Shown one piece after another: positions 10,031-19,104 of a DNA stretch of 64,000 nucleotides. The stretch is taken from positions 124,001 to 188,000 of the forward strand of contig JAEESZ010000001.1 of NCBI GenBank assembly GCA_016286535.1, in the 5' to 3' direction. The stretch is from Treponema sp. (GTDB lineage: Bacteria; Spirochaetota; Spirochaetia; Treponematales; Treponemataceae). Within the stretch, counting starts at the first letter, position 1, and every line of letters starts with the position of its first letter. A program made the translations under genes and the position numbers. The notes beneath the pieces were generated by a model, which did not search any database, was not told the origin of the DNA, and saw only the letters and a program-made list of their open reading frames with translations.

Positions 10031-10969
10031 CTACTGACCTACTCTATTTAATAATGACTGAATAATCTTATTACAGATAATCATGGTAAGGAACAAAACA
10101 GTTGCAATTGCTGAAGCGTATCCCATTTCAAAACGTTCAAAACCGTAGTCGAACAGGTGAGTTACAATTGTTCGCGCACAGTAATCGGTTGAAGGATATC
10201 CTGCAAGCTGCATAGGAACATCACAAACGTTGAAAGCAGATGTAATTGACATTACGGCACCAAAAAGAAGCATTGGCTTCATGTTAGGAAGTGTGATGTA
10301 CCACAATTCCTGCCAGCGGTTCTGAATACCGTCAATATATCCGGCTTCGTACTGTGACTGATCAATACCTTTTAAACCTGCTACGAAAGCAAGGAAGCCT
10401 GAACCCAGAGACATCCAGAGGATTACTGGAATTAAAAGCTTCATTACATTTTCTGGAGAAGTTAAGAACTGAATTGGTTCATTAACAATACCAAGTTTAA
10501 TTAACCATCCGTTTGCCCAACCATAAGCATCATCACGGAAAATTAACTGGAAAACTGGTACTACGTTTGCAGAAAGTGAAGGTGCGTAGAAGAAGAATAC
10601 AACTAAAGTTCTTACCCACTTTGGAAGTTCATTAATAAGCCATGCAAAAATAAATGCCATTATGTAACCAACAGGACCTGTAATGATTGCAATAAGGAAG
10701 GTATTTTTAACAGCCTTCTGGAAAACTTCGTCCTGAAGGAAGAGATTTATGTAGTTTCTTACACCAATAAATTCCGGTTTCTGTAAAATATTAAAGTTAG
10801 TAAAACTATAATATATAGAGTTGATCATTGGCAGAATATTAAATGTCAAGAACAACGCTGCATAAGGCAAAAGGAACAGATAACAGAATTTGAGAGTTTT
10901 AGCCCGTCTTACTGTATCTGTAAGCTGGAGTCGTTTTTTATTTCTATATTTAATCCAAACTTCGCTCAT
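10031..10969 (-). CDS. Carbohydrate ABC transporter permease (MalF-like)
   Basis: Polytopic; 'SQYEAGYIDGIQNRWQELWYITLPNMKP' loop. Confidence 0.9.
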   Translation of the reverse strand: MSEVWIKYRNKKRLQLTDTVRRAKTLKFCYLFLLPYAALFLTFNILPMINSIYYSFTNFNILQKPEFIGVRNYINLFLQDEVFQKAVKNTFLIAIITGPVGYIMAFIFAWLINELPKWVRTLVVFFFYAPSLSANVVPVFQLIFRDDAYGWANGWLIKLGIVNEPIQFLTSPENVMKLLIPVILWMSLGSGFLAFVAGLKGIDQSQYEAGYIDGIQNRWQELWYITLPNMKPMLLFGAVMSITSAFNVCDVPMQLAGYPSTDYCARTIVTHLFDYGFERFEMGYASAIATVLFLTMIICNKIIQSLLNRVGQ

Positions 10970-10979
10970 TTTTACTCCT

Positions 10980-13900
10980 CTACTCGTCTATAGGAAGGTT
11001 AAATTCCTGGCGTTTACGAGTTAACTCTTCGTTAATTTCACGTGTGTAGTCTATTAATGTTTCGCGAGGATCATTCTGCTGTGTTACAACCATACGGGTA
11101 GCATTAACAATATGGCGAGGTGTATAGTAACTTCCCGGAACTTCAGGAACTCCTATAGTCTGTTCAAGTGAATTTAACAAGATTTCAAGCTGTGCAGAAC
11201 TCCATGGAAGCTGTTTCAGAGCCTCAATATTTGCTGTGGCATAACGTGCAGAAGAACCGAGTAAGGCTTCAAGTTCACGTCCAAAACGAAGCTGAGTTTC
11301 TGCAGAAACCCACCACTTCATGAATTCCCATGAATCATGCATTCTGGTTTCATTCTTCATAATTTCTTTTAAGGTTTTTTCATCAACATTTGGCATACTT
11401 GCATCAGAGAGCTTTGTAGCAAAAATTGAATCATAAGAAATGTTAGAAGAATCAGTATAAGTTACATCTGAAAGGTCAAGGCCTTTTTTAATCATCATAC
11501 AGCCCACACCACCAGAAGTAGTTCTTCGGTCAATGTAAGTATTACCGTTTTCATCAACTTTTTCTGTACCAGGGAGATAAGTAAAATCCCATAATCCTCT
11601 GATTTCTGGAGCAGATACAGTTAATGTATTGTAAGTTACGTAGTTAGCAATACCAAGAGGCATTTCTGCAGAACGGAAGCGGCTCACAAAGTCAAAGTAA
11701 GAAGGAAGTCCGTAACTGTTGTACAAACTTGTATAAGTCTTGAAAGCAGCAATTGCGGCTTCAGAATCCATTGCAGATTTTGTTCCTGCAGGATTGTAAA
11801 TATCACCGTCATTCTGGAATACAAGAGAATACAGGGTTGTCATATCAGGGGCCTGTAATGTTGGGTAAGGAATACCAACGTTAAGGTTGTTACCCTGTAA
11901 TGTAGGAAGAATTTCAATTAATTCATCCCAGGTATCTGGAACTTCAAGATCAAGCTGCTCAAAAATATCTTTACGATAGAAAAGCAGGTTGAATGACTGA
12001 GTTTCTGGTAAAGCGTAAATACCACCATTGTATTTGTATGCTTCGTATGCACTAGGATAGAACTGTTTAAGAACTTCTTCACAATCATCAAAGCGCATTA
12101 AGTTTACGTCTGCACCACGCAAAGCGTAGTTTACAGGTTTAGAAGTATCTGTAGAAATTACTACATCAGGACCATTACCTGCTACAACGGCATTTAACAA
12201 AGATGAAATATCAATAAGTTTTACGTTTACGTTGATTCCGGTTTTTACTGTAAAGGAATCATCAATCATATTCTTTAAGATCTGGCTCTGGTCACGTCCA
12301 CCTGTTACAATCCAGGCCTGAATTAAATGACCTTCGTCATCTTTGTCATAAACGTTACCAAGATTGGTTGAATCTACAAAGAAAGAAGTAAAGAATGATA
12401 CAATTTCATGTTTAGCATTCTTAAAGAAATTTGATTTTTTAGGCTTAATTTTGTCACCAGCTGCCTGGATAACAAGATAATCTATATCAAGCTTTGACTC
12501 TGTCATAGCAAGCATTGATGTACCTAAAGCTGTAATATTATCTTTAAAGTTACTGAAAGTCTTTGTAATTTTTTCAGGGCGGGCATAGAACTGTTCAAGC
12601 TGAACGGCAATTTTTTCTGCCATTGCAATGTTTTCTGATTTACCGCCGGCAATTCTAATATAATCATCAACAAGTTTATACAGACGTTTACTTTCAACGT
12701 TCATTGCTTCAACCTGTTCAGGATATACCTTGTCAATTTCGTAATCGCGGAACTGATCAGGATAAGTACCTGTTAATACAAGAATTGTACGATAAATGAT
12801 ATTCATTCTGTAAATACTATCCTGAAGACCACTGATTACAGTACCAAGCTGACCAAGAGATACTTCAAGGCGGATATCATGTTTACCCTTTGAAAGATAG
12901 AATTTATATGGATCTTTATTCTTATCGCTTAAAGTTACATATTTCCAGTCTGAACTGTAGGCAAAGCCGACATCTTTTACTTCTTCCATTGGAATTTCGC
13001 CGTCAATGTATAAAGAACGGGTACTTACACTTCCACGGGAATAAAGCTGTCTTGCCTGGAAAGAAATTGTATACCAGCCGTCTTCAGGAATATCTGCCTG
13101 CCACTGAATCCACTGACCAGGAGACTTCCATGAATCACCACCAGTATAGTTTAATACTGTATTTTTTACAGAATAAGGTTCGGTAATTGCAGATGCACGG
13201 TCATAGCGGCCGAATAAAGAAGGATCAGAACGAGAAGATGACTCTTCACCCTGAATCTTAATATAAACATCTTTTACCTTATTATTTTCTGGAGAGAAAG
13301 GCTGCTTGGCAAGATACTGTTCATAATTAATATTTTTATAAACAGGCACTAAGCTTAAAGAACTTATTGCAATTGGTTCGTTTGTAGAAACCAGTTTAAT
13401 AGAGTTCACACCTTTATTGAAATAGAATTTATACGGATCAACTTCGTAACCAAGGTCACTCTTAAAAGAAACAGTCTGATACTCAAAGAATTCAACTTGA
13501 GAAGGACGAATACTGTTTCCCTGGTTATCGAATTTAACAGGTCCACCATCTTTCCACAAACGATAGAACGAAAGTGTATCGGCTCCGTTAAAAGGCATTT
13601 CGTCATTAATATAAAGGATTCGTTCCATGGTTACATTTCGGGATGGAATTGCTATGTATTCCATTGAAATATTATAGAAACCAGCTTCTGGAACATCCAC
13701 ATACCAAGTTACAGAAGAACGATCTTGTGTAACAACAACATCTTTTCCGTGATAAGAAGATTCAACTTTTGTACCGGTTGATTTTGATGAATCAAAATTG
13801 AAGATGTCTACTGATACTGATTTTGAAGGATTTTTTGCATTTTTATGCTCATTCAAATATTCTGCATAAGTTCTTGTTGCAGATGTAGTACCGATAGAAG

Positions 13901-14036
13901 TTGATAAATCAAAACCTTCGTATTTCTTGCTGAAGTTCTTTTCAGGAATAAGGCTCACGATTACGAATACCAAGATTATTGCAGCAATAACAATAACAGT
14001 GTTTCGCAACTTTTTACTGATTTTAAATCCTACCAT
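10980..14036 (-). CDS. Giant extracellular solute-binding protein with N-terminal CBM6/35-like beta-sandwich domains
   Basis: 1018 aa; N-terminal TM anchor, two 'VDVPEAGFYNISMEYIAIP...' / 'ADIPEDGWYTISFQARQ...' modules, then SBP domain ('ALPETQSFNLLFYRKDIFEQLDLEVPDTWDELIEILP'). Confidence 0.85.
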   Translation of the reverse strand: MVGFKISKKLRNTVIVIAAIILVFVIVSLIPEKNFSKKYEGFDLSTSIGTTSATRTYAEYLNEHKNAKNPSKSVSVDIFNFDSSKSTGTKVESSYHGKDVVVTQDRSSVTWYVDVPEAGFYNISMEYIAIPSRNVTMERILYINDEMPFNGADTLSFYRLWKDGGPVKFDNQGNSIRPSQVEFFEYQTVSFKSDLGYEVDPYKFYFNKGVNSIKLVSTNEPIAISSLSLVPVYKNINYEQYLAKQPFSPENNKVKDVYIKIQGEESSSRSDPSLFGRYDRASAITEPYSVKNTVLNYTGGDSWKSPGQWIQWQADIPEDGWYTISFQARQLYSRGSVSTRSLYIDGEIPMEEVKDVGFAYSSDWKYVTLSDKNKDPYKFYLSKGKHDIRLEVSLGQLGTVISGLQDSIYRMNIIYRTILVLTGTYPDQFRDYEIDKVYPEQVEAMNVESKRLYKLVDDYIRIAGGKSENIAMAEKIAVQLEQFYARPEKITKTFSNFKDNITALGTSMLAMTESKLDIDYLVIQAAGDKIKPKKSNFFKNAKHEIVSFFTSFFVDSTNLGNVYDKDDEGHLIQAWIVTGGRDQSQILKNMIDDSFTVKTGINVNVKLIDISSLLNAVVAGNGPDVVISTDTSKPVNYALRGADVNLMRFDDCEEVLKQFYPSAYEAYKYNGGIYALPETQSFNLLFYRKDIFEQLDLEVPDTWDELIEILPTLQGNNLNVGIPYPTLQAPDMTTLYSLVFQNDGDIYNPAGTKSAMDSEAAIAAFKTYTSLYNSYGLPSYFDFVSRFRSAEMPLGIANYVTYNTLTVSAPEIRGLWDFTYLPGTEKVDENGNTYIDRRTTSGGVGCMMIKKGLDLSDVTYTDSSNISYDSIFATKLSDASMPNVDEKTLKEIMKNETRMHDSWEFMKWWVSAETQLRFGRELEALLGSSARYATANIEALKQLPWSSAQLEILLNSLEQTIGVPEVPGSYYTPRHIVNATRMVVTQQNDPRETLIDYTREINEELTRKRQEFNLPIDE

Positions 14037-14136
14037 AATTTAATATTGTAACATAAATCAGTATGTTTTACATAGGTTTTTTTTCTTAATTTATACCTTT
14101 TTTATTAAATAATTTTACATAAAACCAAATTATAAT

Positions 14137-14475
14137 TTATTTTTTAGAAAAATAAGAATCAAACTCTTCGTCTGTATGAGGAACTGATTTTACACTATTT
14201 TCAGAGCCACTTTCAGAAGAAGTTTCAGACTCAGAAGACACTTTTGCATCTTTTAAATTATCAATTTCTTCATCGGTAAAGTCAGCAAGAGGAGAAGAAG
14301 GCATTACCAGGGCACAAATAAGATATCCAAGCAGGCCTACCCCCTTTAAAACTACGAGGGCAATAAAAATCAACCTTACAACTGTAACATCAATATTAAA
14401 AAATTCAGCAAATCCACCGCAAACACCGGCAATCATGCGTTTTTTATTTGATTTATATAACTTTTTGTCGCTCAT
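14137..14475 (-). CDS. PspC domain protein
   Basis: 'KKLYKSNKKRMIAGVCGGFAEFFNIDVTVVRLIFIAL' PspC signature. Confidence 0.88.
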   Translation of the reverse strand: MSDKKLYKSNKKRMIAGVCGGFAEFFNIDVTVVRLIFIALVVLKGVGLLGYLICALVMPSSPLADFTDEEIDNLKDAKVSSESETSSESGSENSVKSVPHTDEEFDSYFSKK

Positions 14476-14493
14476 AATTAACTCTCCTAACTT

Positions 14494-15405
14494 TTAAGAC
14501 TGAAAACGTATATTTACACTTCCCATTCCGACATTTACCGAAATGTGATTTGCTTTTTTCTGATTGCAGTCAATATGACCTGCTACACTACTCTTCTTTT
14601 CGCCGTTAAAGTTCAGGTCGCCAAGACCAATTTTGGCATCAAAAGAATAATCCTCTGCAGAAGCGGCTAAATCCATTTTAAGATTTCCCATTCCGCAATC
14701 AAGGTTTATATTTCCGGTAAGCTTACCCTTAAGTTCAAGATTACCCATACCGCAGCGTATATTCGAGGCAGAAGACTGGATATTTTTAAGAACCAGGTTT
14801 CCGGCTCCTACAATAAATTCAGATTTAAAGGAAGTGATATCAACCTTTTCTGATGTGAAGGAACCGGCTTCTATTTTTAAGTTAAAATAATCAAGGCTTA
14901 AAGCTTTGGGCAAGGTAATTAAGATTCTTGGAACCACCCTGTATTTTCTGTTGTGATTAAAAAATTCAAGGTTGATTCTTTTTTGATTATTAACAGAAAG
15001 TATTCCGTTTGAACTTAAATTACAAACAAAATCTGATTTTTCAATCCCGCGGGTTTCAAAAGAGATTTTATTGCCTTCTATAACAACAATCTCTGCAGCG
15101 CTGAAATGCAGCTGCATGGACTGTATACGATTTGGCTCAAACTCATAATAAAGGGCATTAACACAATCATCTGAATTATTATCTTTCTCTTCTTTTTGAG
15201 AAGCAATAAGATTTTTATTGTGTTTTTCCTTTACTCTTTCTGCAAGCTCTTCAGGCGATCCCAGCTCATTAATGACCTTTTCGTCATCATTTGTTTCTTC
15301 AAAAAAAGAAGCATAATAAGTTATAGTATCATTAATATCTGAGTCAGAAAGGCCCGAAAGTTCTTTCTTTAATTTTCTTAAATACGTTGCCCTTGTCATT
15401 TTCAT
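14494..15405 (-). CDS. DUF1700-like N-terminus plus DUF4097-like beta-helix protein
   Basis: 'MTRATYLRKLKKELSGLSDSDINDTITYYASFFEE' then repeated 'GMGNLELKG..., CGMGNLKMDL..., GLGDLNFNG' pattern. Confidence 0.75.
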   Translation of the reverse strand: MKMTRATYLRKLKKELSGLSDSDINDTITYYASFFEETNDDEKVINELGSPEELAERVKEKHNKNLIASQKEEKDNNSDDCVNALYYEFEPNRIQSMQLHFSAAEIVVIEGNKISFETRGIEKSDFVCNLSSNGILSVNNQKRINLEFFNHNRKYRVVPRILITLPKALSLDYFNLKIEAGSFTSEKVDITSFKSEFIVGAGNLVLKNIQSSASNIRCGMGNLELKGKLTGNINLDCGMGNLKMDLAASAEDYSFDAKIGLGDLNFNGEKKSSVAGHIDCNQKKANHISVNVGMGSVNIRFQS

Positions 15406-15429
15406 ACTCTCTAAAAGTGGATGTATTTA

Positions 15430-16875
15430 TTACATACCGTAAGTTGAAATAAATACACCTGCAGCAATTGCTGTTCCAATTACACCGGAAACGTTAGGAC
15501 CCATTGCGTGCATCAAAAGGAAGTTTGAAGGATCTTCAGACATACCTACTTTATTAGCAACACGGGCAGCCATTGGAACTGCTGATACACCAGCCGAACC
15601 GATAAGAGGATTGATTTTTTCCTTTAAGAAAAGATTCATAATCTTAGCCATAATAAGTCCACCCATTGTAGCTACACAGAAGGCAATAAGACCTAAAACA
15701 ATAATACCAAGAGAATTAAGGTGCATAATCTTTTCCGGAGTCATCTGAGAACCAACACCAAGAGAAAGAAGAATAGAAACAATATTCATCATTTCATTTT
15801 CTACGGTCTTTGAAAGTCTCTGAACTACACCAATTTCTTTAATAAAGTTTCCGAAAGCAAGCATACCGATAAGAGGAGCTGCAGGAGGAAGAAGAAGAAT
15901 TGTTACAACAAGCAGAAGCAATGGGAACAAAATCTTTTCTGTTTTAGAAACCGGTCTAAGCTGCTTCATTTTGATTAAGCGTTCTTTCTTTGATGTAAGA
16001 AGCTTCATGATTGGAGGCTGAATCATTGGAACGAGAGCCATATAAGAATAAGCGGCTACGGCAATTACGGCCATCATTTCCGGAGCAAGTTTTCCGGAAA
16101 CATAGATTGATGTTGGACCATCAGCACCACCAATAATAGCAATAGCACAGGCCTGTTTCATTGTGTAATCAATACCCGGAATAAAGTTCATGGCTGCAAC
16201 ACCAAAAAGTGTAGCAAATACACCAAGCTGGGCAGCACCACCGAGCAGGGCTGTTTTAGGATTTGCAATAAGAGGACCAAAGTCGGTCATGGCACCAATT
16301 CCCATAAAGATGAGCATTGGGAAGAATTCGTTTCCAACACCGGCTGTGTAAATAATGTGAAGCATACCGTCAGGTCCCTGACCCATACCGGCTCCAGGAA
16401 TATTTACAAGGATTGTACCAAATCCGATTGGAATAAGAAGAAGAGGTTCAAAACCTTTTGCAGCACCAAGATAAACAATTAGGAAACCAATAGCCAGCAT
16501 TACAAGACGCTTCCAGCCTGCAACAGGATGTTCTGCAAGATCTTTTTCTGCAGCAAGCATCTGTTCTTCCTTGGCTTTTTCCATAGCTTCTTTTGAAGCA
16601 GCTTCTTCGGCAATTTCTTCCTGAGTTGGAGTGTGAATCATTTTGTAGATTCCGGTATTTTTTCCAACGTTCTTAAAGAAAGAAGAAACCGAAATAGGTT
16701 TAATATTTTCTGAACCTTTTACTATTGTACTTGAGGCATAAGAGCTTTTCTGAGCTGTAGAATTTTTTGAAACTCCACAGCCGGCAAAAGACAAAAGCAT
16801 AGCTAAGCCACAGATAATGGCTGTAACTTTGAATGCCTTGTATTTATCGTTTGTTTTATTTAATTCTGTTTCCAT
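15430..16875 (-). CDS. oadB: Na+-translocating oxaloacetate decarboxylase beta subunit
   Basis: '[17 protein letters not shown]', '[18 protein letters not shown]', '[21 protein letters not shown]' are conserved OadB/GcdB motifs. Confidence 0.93.
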   Translation of the reverse strand: METELNKTNDKYKAFKVTAIICGLAMLLSFAGCGVSKNSTAQKSSYASSTIVKGSENIKPISVSSFFKNVGKNTGIYKMIHTPTQEEIAEEAASKEAMEKAKEEQMLAAEKDLAEHPVAGWKRLVMLAIGFLIVYLGAAKGFEPLLLIPIGFGTILVNIPGAGMGQGPDGMLHIIYTAGVGNEFFPMLIFMGIGAMTDFGPLIANPKTALLGGAAQLGVFATLFGVAAMNFIPGIDYTMKQACAIAIIGGADGPTSIYVSGKLAPEMMAVIAVAAYSYMALVPMIQPPIMKLLTSKKERLIKMKQLRPVSKTEKILFPLLLLVVTILLLPPAAPLIGMLAFGNFIKEIGVVQRLSKTVENEMMNIVSILLSLGVGSQMTPEKIMHLNSLGIIVLGLIAFCVATMGGLIMAKIMNLFLKEKINPLIGSAGVSAVPMAARVANKVGMSEDPSNFLLMHAMGPNVSGVIGTAIAAGVFISTYGM

Positions 16876-16883
16876 ATTTTATC

Positions 16884-18668
16884 CTACTGAATCTGAGCTA
16901 CAGCCTGTCCCTGAGCAATCTGACTTCCTGTTGCGGCAAGGAAATGTACTTTTCCGGCAGCACCAGCTTTAATTTCAAGTTCCATTTTCATTGATTCAAT
17001 TATGATAATTGTTGTATCAGGCTGAACGGCAGCACCTTCGTCAACTGCGTAGCGGAGTAAAGTACCTGCAACAGGAGCTGGAACATCTTTAGCACCGGCA
17101 GAAGGAGCGGCAGGGCTTGCAGCGGCAGCTGCTGAAGTTGAACCGGCAGCACCGAAACTTACGTCATAAGAAGTTCCGTTTACAGTAACTTTCATAGAGT
17201 CGCCGGCAGGGCCTGTTGTAACATTGTATGAAGATCCGTTTACGCTGATTGTATATGATGAACCTTTGTTTTCGCCGGCAGGGGCAGCTTCTTTTTTAGC
17301 AAAGGTGCTTGCAGCATCAACTGGTCCCTTAGAGCGCTCAGCAAAGAACTTAGGAGCAACATTAGGGAACATAGCGTATGTGAGAACGTCTTCATCAGAA
17401 CCGTCACCACCAGCTTTCTTAGCTTCTTCAACCATTTTGTCCCACTCTGGAGGAATTTCATCTGCAGGACGACAGGTCATAACCTTTTCCATTCCGTTCT
17501 GTTTAAGAGCTTCTTTTACAAGTTCTGGATCTGCATCTGTAGGGAGTTTACCGAATTTACCTGTAATAAGGTTACGGAAGTCCTGAGTCATTACTTTATA
17601 TGGTCCCATAAGAACGTTCATAACTGCCTGTGTACCAACAATCTGAGAAGTTGGAGTTACAAGTGGAACGTAACCTGCAGCCTTGTGAACTTTTGGAAGT
17701 TCTGCAAGAACAGCATCCATCTTGTCGCCGGCATTCTGCTGTTTAAGCTGACTTTCGAGGTTAGAAAGCATTCCGCCAGGAACCTGTGAAAGAAGAATAC
17801 GGGTATCTGCACCAAGGAAGGCAGATTCAAGTGCTGAATAATGTTTGCGAACTTCGCGGAAGTAAGCTGCAATTTCAAGAAGAAGCTTTGTATCAAGGCC
17901 GGTATCCATATCGGTACTCTTGAGCATTTCTACAACAGTTTCTGTTGGAGAGTGAGAAGTACCCATAGACATAGAAGAAATTGCTGTATCAAGCCAGTCA
18001 GCACCAGCTTCAGCAGCTTTCAAAAGTGTTGCAACAGAAAGACCTGTTGTAGCGTGTGAGTGGATTTCTACAGGAAGATCTACCTTTGCCTTAATTTTCT
18101 GTACGAGGTCATAAGCATCATATGGTTTTAAAAGACCAGACATATCTTTAATACAGATAGAATCTGCGCCAAAGTCTGCATAAGTCTTAGCAAGTTCTGC
18201 ATATTTTTCGTTTGTGTGGAATGGAGTTACGGCATAAGAAATAGCCATCTGAACATCAACTCCAGATTTTTTAGCTGCCTTTGTAGCACATTCCATATTG
18301 CGTGGGTCGTTACATGCATCGAAAATACGGAAACATCCGATACCGTTTTTTGCAGCAGTAGCAACGAATTTTTCTACTACATCATCAGCATAGTGCTTGT
18401 AACCAAGAAGGTTCTGGGCACGAAGAAGCATCATAATTTTGTTGTTTGGAAGGGCTGCATGAAGTTTGCGTAAGCGATCCCATGGATCTTCGTTCAAAAA
18501 GCGGATACAAGAGTCATAAGTTGCTCCACCCCAGCCTTCTATATATTTATAACCAACCTTATCAAGTTTATCGCAGATTGGCAGCATATCTGCTGTAGTC
18601 ATACGTGTTGCGTGAAGACTCTGATGAGCATCACGGATTGCAAGTTCTGTAATTCCAACTTTAGCCAT
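16884..18668 (-). CDS. oadA: Oxaloacetate decarboxylase alpha subunit with C-terminal biotinyl domain
   Basis: 'ITELAIRDAHQSLHATRMTTADMLPI', C-terminal 'IIIIESMKMELEI' biotinylation site. Confidence 0.93.
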   Translation of the reverse strand: MAKVGITELAIRDAHQSLHATRMTTADMLPICDKLDKVGYKYIEGWGGATYDSCIRFLNEDPWDRLRKLHAALPNNKIMMLLRAQNLLGYKHYADDVVEKFVATAAKNGIGCFRIFDACNDPRNMECATKAAKKSGVDVQMAISYAVTPFHTNEKYAELAKTYADFGADSICIKDMSGLLKPYDAYDLVQKIKAKVDLPVEIHSHATTGLSVATLLKAAEAGADWLDTAISSMSMGTSHSPTETVVEMLKSTDMDTGLDTKLLLEIAAYFREVRKHYSALESAFLGADTRILLSQVPGGMLSNLESQLKQQNAGDKMDAVLAELPKVHKAAGYVPLVTPTSQIVGTQAVMNVLMGPYKVMTQDFRNLITGKFGKLPTDADPELVKEALKQNGMEKVMTCRPADEIPPEWDKMVEEAKKAGGDGSDEDVLTYAMFPNVAPKFFAERSKGPVDAASTFAKKEAAPAGENKGSSYTISVNGSSYNVTTGPAGDSMKVTVNGTSYDVSFGAAGSTSAAAAASPAAPSAGAKDVPAPVAGTLLRYAVDEGAAVQPDTTIIIIESMKMELEIKAGAAGKVHFLAATGSQIAQGQAVAQIQ

Positions 18669-18699
18669 ATATATTCTCCTTAAATTACTATCTATATAA

Positions 18700-18939
18700 T
18701 TATGATTTTAATACCTTATCGTGAACTGCTGCGGCAATTGCTGCAACAACAGCATTGTTATCCGGGGCTGCAGCTTTATTTGCAGGAGCTGCTGGCTCTT
18801 CCTTATCAAGTTTTAATGCATGAATAACCACCTGTAAAAGTTTCATACAGATAATAAGAATTATAATAAATCCAAAAACGACACACATACCAAGCAAAGT
18901 AAGCAAACCACTTTGTCCAAGCATTTCTATAATTGTCAT
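18700..18939 (-). CDS. oadG: Oxaloacetate decarboxylase gamma subunit
   Basis: 79 aa, single TM, immediately upstream of oadA. Confidence 0.8.
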   Translation of the reverse strand: MTIIEMLGQSGLLTLLGMCVVFGFIIILIICMKLLQVVIHALKLDKEEPAAPANKAAAPDNNAVVAAIAAAVHDKVLKS

Positions 18940-18974
18940 AAAAATCTCCCATAAACAAAAATTCTGTTTGTGCT

Positions 18975-19004
18975 ATTATAAATAAAAAAAACACTGCTTT
19001 TCAA
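18975..19004 (-). promoter_or_regulatory. Predicted promoter for the oad operon
   Basis: Minus strand TTGAAA-18 nt-TATAAT (-35 at 18999-19004, -10 at 18975-18980), about 35 nt before the oadG start. Confidence 0.5.
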
Positions 19005-19075
19005 TCAGAAAATCCCCCCACTCCTATTAAATTTATAAAAATATGGAGATTTTACAATAAAAAACAGTGTTTTAT
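18983..19075 (-). terminator. Extended terminator-like structure after the SGNH hydrolase gene
   Basis: Minus strand AAAACACTG...CAGTGTTTTTTTT, enclosing a nested AAAATCTCC...GGAG...GATTTT pairing. Confidence 0.5.
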
Positions 19076-19104
19076 AAAAGTATGTTAGTTTTTTATAACA
19101 AAAG

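Noticed and set aside
12890-13186. Plus-strand ORF of 98 aa inside the giant SBP gene
   Set aside because: Antisense shadow of a well-supported CDS; no SD, no recognisable domain. The same applies to 17224-17586, 37792-38124, 40563-40907, 42323-42685 and 45330-45698.
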